The notes below the pieces were generated by a model, which was not told where the DNA came from, did not search any database, and worked only from the letters and a program-made list of their open reading frames with translations. Shown in pieces: positions 55,342 to 63,163 of a stretch of 64,000 nt of DNA. Each line of letters opens with the position of its first letter. The stretch's first letter is position 1. This DNA is from CAYNYM01 sp049366815 (GTDB lineage Bacteria > Desulfobacterota > DSM-4660 > Desulfatiglandales > HGW-15). Both the position numbers and the translations under genes were made by a program. Location of the stretch: contig JBMNCO010000132.1 in NCBI GenBank assembly GCA_049366815.1, positions 1-64,000 on the forward strand, given 5' to 3'.

Positions 55342-56553
55342 ATGGGAACTCAGGGAATTATCGCAATTCTTGGGACGTTTGACTCCAAACCGGAGGAACA
55401 TCTTTTTCTTAAAAGAAACATCGAGGACAGGGGACTCAAGACACTGACAATAAACGTGGGGACTCGATGTCCAGCGGCCTTTGCGCCGGACATCGACCTC
55501 CACGAAAAGCTCACGGAGGAAGACCGAAGGAGCCGAGACGCCGCTATTCAGGCCACCGTTGACAGGGGTCGGAAGCTGGTCAGGGATTTGTACGACCGGG
55601 GTGAAATCTCGGGCATCATTTCGGCCGGGGGCGGGACAGGGACACATCTCGGTACGAGCATCATGCACGTCCTCCCGCTCGGCGTGCCGAAGGTCATGGT
55701 CTCCACTGTGGCCTCCAGAAACATGGCCAAGGTGGTGGGGACCAAAGACATCACCATGATGCACAGCGTGGTCGATCTCCTTGGCATCAACAGCATTTCC
55801 GGAGGCGTGCTCGAAAGGGCCGCGGGGGCTGTCTGCGGCATGGCGCAGAACAGGTGGAGGCCCGATACCACCAGAAGGCGTGTTGCACTCACCTTTTTCG
55901 GTTTCATCACAGCGGCCGCCGAGGCCGTGAAGGAATGCCTGGAAGGCATGGACTACGAGGTCATCCCGTTTCACGCAAATGGGACGGGCGGTATGGCTAT
56001 GGAGGAATTGGCGGCCGAGGGTTATTTTCACGCCATCCTGGACCTCGCCACCCATGAACTCGCCGACGAGATGATGGGCGGTTACTGCCGCGGTATCGGT
56101 CCCGAGAGGCTGAGACCGCTGACGAACGGCCACATCCCCCGCCTCGTCGTCCCGGGAGGGCTCGATTGCGCGGTCCTCGAATTTACCCGTCAAAACATTC
56201 CCGAGGAATTCAGGGACAGAAAGCTTTTCTTTTACGATTTCAGATCGGCCATCCGTCTCACACTTGAAGAAACCCTCACCCTTGCGGAACAACTTGTTGA
56301 GAAGCTGAAAATTCACCCAACCCACACCAAGGTCCTTGTCCCTGTTCAGGGCTGGTCTGAAGCCGATCGGAAGGGCGGTCCTCTCTATGATCCCCCAATC
56401 AGTGAGGCCCTCGTCAAGGTACTCAGGACTGCATTGCACCCGAGAATCGAGGTACGGGAGGCGGACCTCCATATCAATGACCCGGCCTTTGCCCGTGCGG
56501 CCGGCATGTTAATGGACGAGATGGTCAAAGAAGCGATGGGCAGCTCCCAATAA
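55342..56553 (+). CDS. Tm-1-like ATP-binding domain protein (UPF0261)
   Basis: A 403-residue member of the UPF0261/Tm-1-like family, named after the N-terminal half of a plant virus-resistance protein. Conserved parts are ILGTFDSKPEEHLFLK at the start, ISAGGGTGTHLGT, STVASRNMAKVVGTKDI, FHANGTGGMAMEELA, DLATHELADEMMGGY and VPVQGWSEADRKGGPLYDP. The family binds ATP; its reaction is not established. GAAGGAGGAGG lies before the ATG. It follows ppsB2 by 87 bases on the same strand and probably belongs to that operon. LysR converges 35 bases later. Confidence 0.85.
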   Translation: MGTQGIIAILGTFDSKPEEHLFLKRNIEDRGLKTLTINVGTRCPAAFAPDIDLHEKLTEEDRRSRDAAIQATVDRGRKLVRDLYDRGEISGIISAGGGTGTHLGTSIMHVLPLGVPKVMVSTVASRNMAKVVGTKDITMMHSVVDLLGINSISGGVLERAAGAVCGMAQNRWRPDTTRRRVALTFFGFITAAAEAVKECLEGMDYEVIPFHANGTGGMAMEELAAEGYFHAILDLATHELADEMMGGYCRGIGPERLRPLTNGHIPRLVVPGGLDCAVLEFTRQNIPEEFRDRKLFFYDFRSAIRLTLEETLTLAEQLVEKLKIHPTHTKVLVPVQGWSEADRKGGPLYDPPISEALVKVLRTALHPRIEVREADLHINDPAFARAAGMLMDEMVKEAMGSSQ

Positions 56554-56588
56554 AGACACAACCGTCCGGGACCCCAATTCGTCAAAAA

Positions 56589-57521
56589 TCACCTCACACG
56601 CCCTCGATACCCCATCCCCTCAAAGGGGATACTCTCTCCAGCCAATTTCTGCAGAATACGCAAAAAGGCCTGAGCCGCGGGTGAAAGGGGCACCTCCCGG
56701 TGATAGGAGATGCTGACCTCCAACCCTACCTCTTCCCCTTTCAGGGACAAGGCGATTATTTTCCCCTCCTGCACCTCTTTTCGCACCGCCTCCTTGACCA
56801 GAAAGGCGACCCCGCCCCCACTCCCCACGATCTGCTTGATGAAACCCGCGTTGCTGGTCTCCATCAGTATTCTGGGCGTGATATTGTTGCGTGCGAACAG
56901 TTCGTCCACCACACCCCGTGTTGATGATCCGACTTCCCGCATAATGAGCGGCTCATCCATCAGATCTTCAAGGGTAACGATCTTATTTTCTGCAAGCCGG
57001 TGATTTTTCGGAACAATAACCAACAATGGCTCTTTGCGGAATGGGATGGAAATGATCTTGGGATCCTTCACGTTATGGGCCACGATTGCCAGATCAATAT
57101 CAAGATTGAACAGGCTTCGCATCACTTCCGCTGAACTCCCCTGATACAGACACACCTTGATCTTGGGATAGGCGTAATGAAACGTGCTGATCAGAAAGGA
57201 CATACGGTATCGCGCATACATGGTACTCGTTCCAATACGGAGGGTGCCGCATTTCAAGCCCTTCATATCCTCGATCACCCCTTCGATCTCCTTTTCGAGG
57301 TCGAACAGCTTTTTCACATGGAGGTATAAGGACTTGCCTTCTTCGGTGAGTTCTATATGCCTTCCCTTTTTTTTGAACAGTTTCAGATCGCATGCATCTT
57401 CAAGAAACTTTATCTGGGCGGTCACGGCCGGCTGGGTAACCATGAGTTCCTGAGCAGCCACGGTAATACTCTTATTTCTGCCAACATGATAGAATACCCT
57501 GAGTTGGTTGAGGTTCAACAT
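56589..57521 (-). CDS. LysR-family transcriptional regulator
   Basis: A 310-residue LysR-type regulator. The N-terminal winged helix (LNQLRVFYHVGRNKSITVAAQELMVTQPAVTAQIKFLED) is followed by a periplasmic-binding-protein-like ligand domain (GTLRIGTSTMYARYRMSFLI; DLAIVAHNVKD). It is read away from the carboxylase operon beginning at 58663, so it may control that operon, its own gene, or the synthase genes. An inverted repeat CTAT-N8-ATAG at 57578-57593 lies 57 bases upstream of its start. The inducer may be an aromatic acid or phenol; this is inference. Confidence 0.9.
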   Translation of the reverse strand: MLNLNQLRVFYHVGRNKSITVAAQELMVTQPAVTAQIKFLEDACDLKLFKKKGRHIELTEEGKSLYLHVKKLFDLEKEIEGVIEDMKGLKCGTLRIGTSTMYARYRMSFLISTFHYAYPKIKVCLYQGSSAEVMRSLFNLDIDLAIVAHNVKDPKIISIPFRKEPLLVIVPKNHRLAENKIVTLEDLMDEPLIMREVGSSTRGVVDELFARNNITPRILMETSNAGFIKQIVGSGGGVAFLVKEAVRKEVQEGKIIALSLKGEEVGLEVSISYHREVPLSPAAQAFLRILQKLAGESIPFEGMGYRGRVR

Positions 57522-57800
57522 CGCGTCTCACCCTCCCGCATGCAAAGCGTTTCCTTTCTAAAAAAGCCCACTTGTCACTATCTGTTGTTATAGCTCGGCC
57601 ATATTTTACGGTCCCATGAGCGGTTTCGGCCGCTGTATCCACTGTCCTTTTGACCCCCGCACCATAAAAGCGAGACTGCGGGTCTGTCTCCACAACGTAT
57701 CCCGTCCTGGAAGGATTTTTATGTATACCCCATTTTATCGGCAATAAAAAATATTTTTTATAGCTCTCTTGATTATTAAGATATTATTATAATTTGTGCT

Positions 57801-57971
57801 CATCCGGAAATGAGCATTCCCGGATTCGCGCTAACAGCTATCAGCGATCAGCCATCAGCGATCAGCGATCAGCTATCAGCAAAAGCTATGCAAAGACAAG
57901 GCATTAGGCTGAGCGCTGAATGCCGATAGCAGACCGCTCCATCCAGAAATCATTTATTTCTGGATGGAAAC
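57801..57971. repeat. Dispersed repeat family 2, copy C (expanded)
   Basis: This is the fullest copy: 5' hairpin ATCCGGAAATG / CATTCCCGGAT, then a cluster of short repeats based on ATCAGCG (about 57838-57885), the common GGCTGAGCGCTGAATGCCGA block, and a perfect 3' hairpin CATCCAGAAAT / ATTTCTGGATG. It lies in the 1.1 kb gap between lysR and the carboxylase operon. Relative to copy A, the ATCAGC cluster is expanded. Confidence 0.82.
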
Positions 57972-58461
57972 TAATTTAGGCATGATCTTCAGGGCCTTTT
58001 ACCTGGAGCGATTTCCCTTTGGCCGAAGACGACGGGGGAGTTCTCATGAAGGATTCCTGAATTTTCATTATCGATGAGGTCACAGCAGTGTCTGGACCCG
58101 GCTGGACAGGTCAGGGAAAGCACCTCAACACACAGAGAGAGACATGGCGTGGACCGGCGCACTGGATTTCAGATGTGTGGAGCAAAATCGAAAAAAGGAT
58201 AGTACGTCTATAGCGTTGGAACTTGCCAACAGACAAAAAGTAGAATACGAAGAAGAAACATGGAAATGGCCTCGATGATAACATAATCTTATCCTGCTTC
58301 CAAATGCATAATAATATGTTATGAGTCACATAAGAATAATGAAATTGACAAGCATGGACCGGATAGGTCATCCTGAAGCGCGTTCCATAATATTACAAGT
58401 GGGATGAAAGGCCTCTTTTTTACCTACCGACGACAAAACCTTGGACACATGGAATCTGTCG

Positions 58462-58489
58462 TTGACAACACAATAAAACGCTTTATACT
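58462..58489 (+). promoter_or_regulatory. Candidate sigma-70 promoter of the UbiD operon
   Basis: TTGACA at 58462-58467 and TATACT at 58484-58489 are 16 bases apart, the best promoter match in the window. It would start a transcript about 165 bases before the first carboxylase gene. The other parts of the 57522-58662 gap hold repeat copy C and no supported gene. Confidence 0.55.
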
Positions 58490-58549
58490 TTTCGTTTTTG
58501 ACGCTTGAAGTTTTTGTTTTGTGCTCTTAGTTTCCCGTAATTCCCGATT

Positions 58550-58598
58550 CTCCAGGGCGGGCCTGTAACAGGCCCACTTTTCGATCGTAAACCTGGAG
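58550..58598 (+). promoter_or_regulatory. Structured leader upstream of the first UbiD gene
   Basis: An outer stem CTCCAGG (58550-58556) / CCTGGAG (58592-58598) encloses an inner perfect hairpin GGGCCTG-TAA-CAGGCCC (58559-58575). CCCG and CGGG flanks may extend the outer stem. It lies between the promoter candidate and the ribosome site, so it may regulate the operon at RNA level. No known riboswitch consensus was recognised. Confidence 0.5.
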
Positions 58599-58662
58599 GC
58601 CGGGATTCATCGTGACATTCTAGAATTCTAAACCGTTTATCCTTTTAAGGGAGGTATCTCCA

Positions 58663-60081
58663 ATGAAAGATCTAAGAGATTATGTCGCCAAGGCTGAAGA
58701 GATAGGTCAGCTCCGCCGGGTAAAGGCTGAAGTGGACTGGGATCTCGAACTTTCACACATCTGCAAAGTCACTGAAGAAAAGAGTGGGCCCGCCCTTCTT
58801 TTTGAGAACGTGAAGGGGTATTCTAGCCCCGTCCTGACGGGTGCATTCGGCACGACCGAGAGATTGGCCCTCATCCTCGGAGCGGATCCCAAGCTCTCCA
58901 TGGTCGGACTGACAAAAGAGTGGGTGAACGCCTCTGTCAAGGATCTCATCCCGGCCCAAGAGGTCAAAGACGGCCCCATCTTTGAAAATGTGGTCGAGGC
59001 TGATAAGGTGGACACCTTTGCCTTTCCTTCACCAAGGTTTTACGAACTGGACGGCGGGCGCTACTTCGGTACCGCTGTGTTCATGGCCATCCAGGACCCT
59101 GACACGGGTAAGGTCAACCTCGGCACCTACCGCATGGGTATCCTGGATGACAAAACCGTGGGTGTCCAGATCCTCAGAGGAAAGACGGCCGATAGGATCC
59201 TGCAGAAATGGGGAAAGAAGGGCAAAAAGATGCCCGCATGCGCGATCATAGGCGGTGACCCCCTGCATATCTTTGCCGGGGCCGCTACCGTGCCCAATGC
59301 CAAGAGCGGATACGACGTGGTGGGATCTCTTCGCGGCGCCCCGGTTGAAATTGTGAAGTCCCAACTGAGTGGCCTGCCCATTCCGGCCGCGGCAGAAATC
59401 GTGCTGGAAGGTGAGATCGACGCCGAGCAGCTGAGAGAAGAGGGACCCTTCGGCGAATACACCGGCTACTACACGGAAGAGTTGATCAAGCCGATTCCCA
59501 AGCCCGCGCTCGAAGTCAAACGCGTCTACTATCGAAACAACCCCATCCTGTGGGAGACGAGTGTCGGCAGGCCCGTAGGCGACCAGCACATGCTCTATGC
59601 CTTTGTGCGAAACGCCAGCCTGTGGTCGGAACTGACCAGGTGGAATATGCCCGGCATCAAGTCCGTGTACACCATGCCGGAGGCGTCCGGCCGCTTCTGG
59701 GTCATCGTCTCCGTACAGCAGATGTATCCCGGTCACGCCGATCAGATAGCCGCGGCGGTCATCGCAAGCAATACGGGAACTTACGGAATCAAGGGCATCA
59801 TTCTTGTTGACGACGACATCGACGCGGACGATCTGCCAAGGGTATGGTGGGCGCTCGGCACCCGATACAACCCGGACCGCGGCACACAGATTATCAAAAG
59901 AGGAAGGTCCACCCCGCTCGATCCGGCCCTCGGTGCGGACGAGAACAAGTTCATCACCTCACGCATCATCCTGGATGCGACCATACCTTTCGATTGGAAG
60001 ATCAAGCCCACGGAAATCAAGCTTACGGAAAGCGTCATGGAAAAGGTGAAGGCCAGGTGGGCCGAATACGGCATAGACTAA
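58663..60081 (+). CDS. UbiD-family (de)carboxylase, PpcA/B-like, paralog 1
   Basis: A 472-residue UbiD-family protein. The prenylated-FMN active-site triad is visible: R157 (NLGTYRM), E260 and E265 (EGPFGEYTGYY). UbiD enzymes need prFMN made by UbiX, which is not in this window. In phenylphosphate carboxylase two such subunits (about 53-54 kDa) form the core that carboxylates the phenolic ring para to the hydroxyl. GGGAGG precedes the ATG. It heads an operon with two HAD genes, a second UbiD, a small subunit and a third UbiD. It may also act on another arene; the substrate is by context. Confidence 0.85.
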   Translation: MKDLRDYVAKAEEIGQLRRVKAEVDWDLELSHICKVTEEKSGPALLFENVKGYSSPVLTGAFGTTERLALILGADPKLSMVGLTKEWVNASVKDLIPAQEVKDGPIFENVVEADKVDTFAFPSPRFYELDGGRYFGTAVFMAIQDPDTGKVNLGTYRMGILDDKTVGVQILRGKTADRILQKWGKKGKKMPACAIIGGDPLHIFAGAATVPNAKSGYDVVGSLRGAPVEIVKSQLSGLPIPAAAEIVLEGEIDAEQLREEGPFGEYTGYYTEELIKPIPKPALEVKRVYYRNNPILWETSVGRPVGDQHMLYAFVRNASLWSELTRWNMPGIKSVYTMPEASGRFWVIVSVQQMYPGHADQIAAAVIASNTGTYGIKGIILVDDDIDADDLPRVWWALGTRYNPDRGTQIIKRGRSTPLDPALGADENKFITSRIILDATIPFDWKIKPTEIKLTESVMEKVKARWAEYGID

Positions 60082-60094
60082 TAAGGAGGTCAGT

Positions 60095-60652
60095 ATGGGC
60101 TTCGATAAGGATATAAAAGACGCACAGGAAAGGGCCAAAAAGCTCAAACTTTTTGCCCATGACGTTCATGGGATACTTACCCAGAACAATTTTTATTGTG
60201 ACATCGAGGGACGTCGCAGATATGGCTTCTGGCATATGGACGGCTTCGGGGACCTCTCCCTGGTGGCCAATAAGATCCAAGTTGCCTTTTTGGACAGCAC
60301 ATCTGTGGACGAAGAGGGCCTGTTCCGGGCCAAGGAGTTGAAACTTGACAAGTTCTACTACAAAGTCACGAATAAGCTGGCCAAGCTGGAGGAACTCAAA
60401 AAGGAACTGGATATAGCCGATGAGAACATCGGTTATATGGGGTGCGAAGTCACGGATCTCCCGGCCATGAAGCGAGTCGGTTTCGCTGTGGCCACGGCGG
60501 ACGCCATTGATGATGTCAAGGAGGTCGCACATTATATTACCACGGCCCCCGGAGGAAGAGGGGCCATGCGTGAGATCTGCGAATTCATTCTCAGGGCCAT
60601 GGGACAATGGGAAACCTGGGTCGATATGGTCACCAAGAAGGGTTACAAGTAG
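60095..60652 (+). CDS. KdsC/HAD-like protein, PpcD-type, paralog 1 (degenerate motifs)
   Basis: A 185-residue HAD-fold protein like the delta subunit of phenylphosphate carboxylase. Motif I reads HDVHGIL, so the nucleophile D23 is kept but the second Asp is H25. Motif IV reads GCEVTD (C117, E118, D121), where KdsC has GDD. These changes suggest weak or no phosphatase activity, perhaps a structural role. AAGGAGGT lies before the ATG and the gap to the UbiD gene is 13 bases. A KdsC role in Kdo synthesis is unlikely given the neighbours. Confidence 0.8.
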   Translation: MGFDKDIKDAQERAKKLKLFAHDVHGILTQNNFYCDIEGRRRYGFWHMDGFGDLSLVANKIQVAFLDSTSVDEEGLFRAKELKLDKFYYKVTNKLAKLEELKKELDIADENIGYMGCEVTDLPAMKRVGFAVATADAIDDVKEVAHYITTAPGGRGAMREICEFILRAMGQWETWVDMVTKKGYK

Positions 60653-60674
60653 CCGTTAAAGGAGGGGTGACATA

Positions 60675-61214
60675 ATGGTAAGTATGGAAAATGCAATAGA
60701 AAAGGCAAAGCAAGTCAAGTTCGTCATCCTGGACATCCATGGGATCCTCACGGATAACACGCTTTATTATACGGATGAGGGGACGAAGTCGGAGTGTTTC
60801 TCCCTGGCGGATCGGCTGGGGTGTATGGCCCTGATGGAAGCGGGAATCGGCGTGTCCTTCCTGACCACCAAAATTTCCCGGGCGGATCAACAGGTCGGAA
60901 AGGTCTATACGGTCCCTGATGACAAGCTCTGGGGCACAGGCGCCAAGATGGGTAGGCTCGACGAATTTGAAAAGGAATCGGGTTACCAGGATCACGACTT
61001 CTGCTATGTTGGTGATGAGATGATCGACCTCGGCATCATGAAGCGGGTCGGTTTTGCCGTTGCGCCGGCCGACGGCGCGACAGAGGCCAAGGGTGTCGCC
61101 GATTTGATCACAAAGGCCAACGGCGGCAAGGGAGTCGTCAGAGAAACTGCGGAATTCATTCTCAAGGCCCAGGGAAAGTGGGATTCAGTGATACAAACAC
61201 TGACGCAGTCATAG
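60675..61214 (+). CDS. KdsC/HAD-like protein, PpcD-type, paralog 2
   Basis: A 179-residue HAD-fold protein. Motif I is LDIHGILTD (D20, H22), again with His in place of the second Asp; motif II has T64 (FLTTKIS) and motif IV is GDEMID (D114, E115, D118), so the metal-binding acids are intact. It is the likelier active phosphatase of the pair, removing phosphate from the aryl phosphate during carboxylation as proposed for PpcD. AAGGAGGGG precedes the ATG, 22 bases after paralog 1. Confidence 0.82.
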   Translation: MVSMENAIEKAKQVKFVILDIHGILTDNTLYYTDEGTKSECFSLADRLGCMALMEAGIGVSFLTTKISRADQQVGKVYTVPDDKLWGTGAKMGRLDEFEKESGYQDHDFCYVGDEMIDLGIMKRVGFAVAPADGATEAKGVADLITKANGGKGVVRETAEFILKAQGKWDSVIQTLTQS

Positions 61215-61428
61215 TGAAGTCCAAAAGCGGATAAGGAGGGTTGATACAGGAACCCTTTTCATGCTCCGGCCTGTAATAATCTATTTGAAAAAAAAGAGTG
61301 AACGCTTTCAGGTGCGCAACGGAAGAGAGCGCCGGGACAACCGGCGCATCTCCCAGCCGAGAGGATCGTACCGGTGTGGGAGTCAGATTCTCCGGATGCC
61401 TACCGTTTATATCAAAAAGGAGGTTTAG
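61215..61428 (+). promoter_or_regulatory. Structured intercistronic leader before the second UbiD gene
   Basis: This 214-base gap is long for the operon. It contains a perfect hairpin GCGCCGG-GACAA-CCGGCGC (61329-61347) and a second stem CTCCCA (61350-61355) / TGGGAG (61377-61382) with a small inner stem. The arrangement looks like a folded RNA element; I compared it by eye with FMN, cobalamin, glycine and SAM riboswitches and found no match. No promoter stands out. Confidence 0.45.
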
Positions 61429-62874
61429 ATGTCCTACTCATGTCCTAAAGACAACAGAGAATTTATCAAACTATTGGAAAAATCCGGGGACCTGGTCACG
61501 ATTGAGCAGGAAGTGGATTGGGATCTCGAGTTAGGAGCGATTGTGCGAAGGGTTTGCGAGTTGAACCTGCATACCCCCTACTTCAAAAAAATTAAGGATT
61601 ACCCTGGATTCGAGGCCCTTGGTGCACCTCTGGCCACCTACCGAAGGCTCGCCCTGGCCATGGGCATGGACGGCGAGTCCACCATTCCGCAGATTGCCGA
61701 CGAATATGTCAGACGCACCACTTCCGATAAGGGCATCCCGCCGGTTATCCTGGACAAAAAGGATGCGCCCTGTAAAGAGAACATTCTTCTTGGGGATGAC
61801 GCGAATCTGATGAACATTATGGGACCCATGGTTCACGACGGGGACGGGGGAAGATACCTGTGTACATGGCATTTTGTGGTGGCGCAGGATCCGGACGACA
61901 AGCACATCAACTGGGGGATGTATCGACAAATGGTCTTTGACGAAAAGACCATGGTCGGCCCCGTCCTCCCCTTCTCAGACATGGGAAAGATGTTCTACGG
62001 AAAGCACGTTCCCAGGAACGAGCCCATGCCTTTTGCCACGGTCATCGGTATTGATCCCCTCTCAGGCGTGGCGGCCAGTGCGCCCGCTTCCATTCCGGAA
62101 GATTTATTCGCCGGCATGTTGAGGGGCGAACCCATGGAACTGGTCAAATGCGAAACCTGCGATCTCCAGGTGCCTGCCCACGCTGAGGTCATTATCGAGG
62201 GCGAGGTCATCCCGAACATCATGATCGAAGAGGCCCCCTTTGGGGAATATACGGGGTACCGCACCTCTCCGAGGGAACCGAGGACGGTCTATCGCGTCAA
62301 GGCCATCACCCACAGAAACAACCCCATCATCACCGTTTCCAACATGGGCGTACCCACCGATGAGGGGCAACTTCTGAGGTCCTTTTCCCTGGGTCTCGAA
62401 ATGCGTAGGCTTTTGGAAAGCCAGGGCATTCCCATAACAGGGGTCTTCATGCTTCCCGAGTCGACCCACCACCTGGTCGTGGTCGGCGTGAAACCCGCCT
62501 ACAGTGGTATCGCTCAGCAGATCGCCGGTCTGATCTACGGCAGCAAACTGAGTCCATGGTTCCACATGACCATCGTAGTGGATGATGAGACGGACATCTA
62601 CAGCAAGGAAGAAGTCATCCACGCCCTGTCCACAAAATGTCATCCGATCCGAGGGATTCATAAGTACGACAACGCACCCGGAACCCCGCTCAATCCTTAT
62701 GCCTCTCCCGAGGAGCGCAAGATGAGCTTCGGGGCGAAGGTCCTTTTCGACTGCACCTTCCCTCTGAATTGGCCCAAATCCGACCTGCCCATTAAGGTCG
62801 CATTCAACACCGTATATCCCGAGCACATCCAGGAAAAGGTCCTGGCAAACTGGACGAGCTACGGTTTCAAATAA
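61429..62874 (+). CDS. UbiD-family (de)carboxylase, PpcA/B-like, paralog 2
   Basis: A 481-residue UbiD-family protein with R166 (NWGMYRQ) and E268/E273 (EAPFGEYTGYR) as the active-site triad. It differs from paralog 1 by a longer middle region (ILLGDDANLMNIMGPMVHDGDGGRYL) typical of the other phenylphosphate-carboxylase subunit type. AAAGGAGGT precedes the ATG. It is followed 16 bases later by the small PpcC-like gene. Together with paralog 1 it could form the alpha-beta core. Confidence 0.85.
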   Translation: MSYSCPKDNREFIKLLEKSGDLVTIEQEVDWDLELGAIVRRVCELNLHTPYFKKIKDYPGFEALGAPLATYRRLALAMGMDGESTIPQIADEYVRRTTSDKGIPPVILDKKDAPCKENILLGDDANLMNIMGPMVHDGDGGRYLCTWHFVVAQDPDDKHINWGMYRQMVFDEKTMVGPVLPFSDMGKMFYGKHVPRNEPMPFATVIGIDPLSGVAASAPASIPEDLFAGMLRGEPMELVKCETCDLQVPAHAEVIIEGEVIPNIMIEEAPFGEYTGYRTSPREPRTVYRVKAITHRNNPIITVSNMGVPTDEGQLLRSFSLGLEMRRLLESQGIPITGVFMLPESTHHLVVVGVKPAYSGIAQQIAGLIYGSKLSPWFHMTIVVDDETDIYSKEEVIHALSTKCHPIRGIHKYDNAPGTPLNPYASPEERKMSFGAKVLFDCTFPLNWPKSDLPIKVAFNTVYPEHIQEKVLANWTSYGFK

Positions 62875-62890
62875 ACAGGAGGAAAAATCC

Positions 62891-63163
62891 ATGGCAAGAA
62901 AAGAATATGATACCTACGTGTTAGTCGATCCTGCGACGGTCCCCGAGGATCAGGAGATGGAAGTTATCCTCCGGGATCTGAACCCTGAGGACAGACGACA
63001 CAAATATCGAAGCTTCTTCGCGAAAGTCAAGATCTCCAAGTCCGACAGCAAGTACCCGAATTTGCTCCAGGTCAGACTTGGCCGAGGCCAGCTTCAGGAA
63101 AAACGTTGGTCCGTCGAGGTTCTGCAGGTAGTGGATAAATTCGCGCAGGGAGCAGCTGCATGA
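62891..63163 (+). CDS. Small PpcC-like carboxylase subunit
   Basis: A 90-residue soluble protein (DTYVLVDPATVPEDQEMEVILRDLNPEDRR at the N-terminal part). Its size and position match the roughly 10 kDa gamma subunit of phenylphosphate carboxylase, which has no known family motif. AGGAGG precedes the ATG. Its stop overlaps the next UbiD start by 4 bases (ATGA). The assignment is mainly by context and size. Confidence 0.65.
   Translation: MARKEYDTYVLVDPATVPEDQEMEVILRDLNPEDRRHKYRSFFAKVKISKSDSKYPNLLQVRLGRGQLQEKRWSVEVLQVVDKFAQGAAA

Noticed and set aside
57838..57885. Short ATCAGC repeats as a possible CRISPR array
   Set aside because: The units are 7-9 bases with no spacers, and they lie within a dispersed repeat element.
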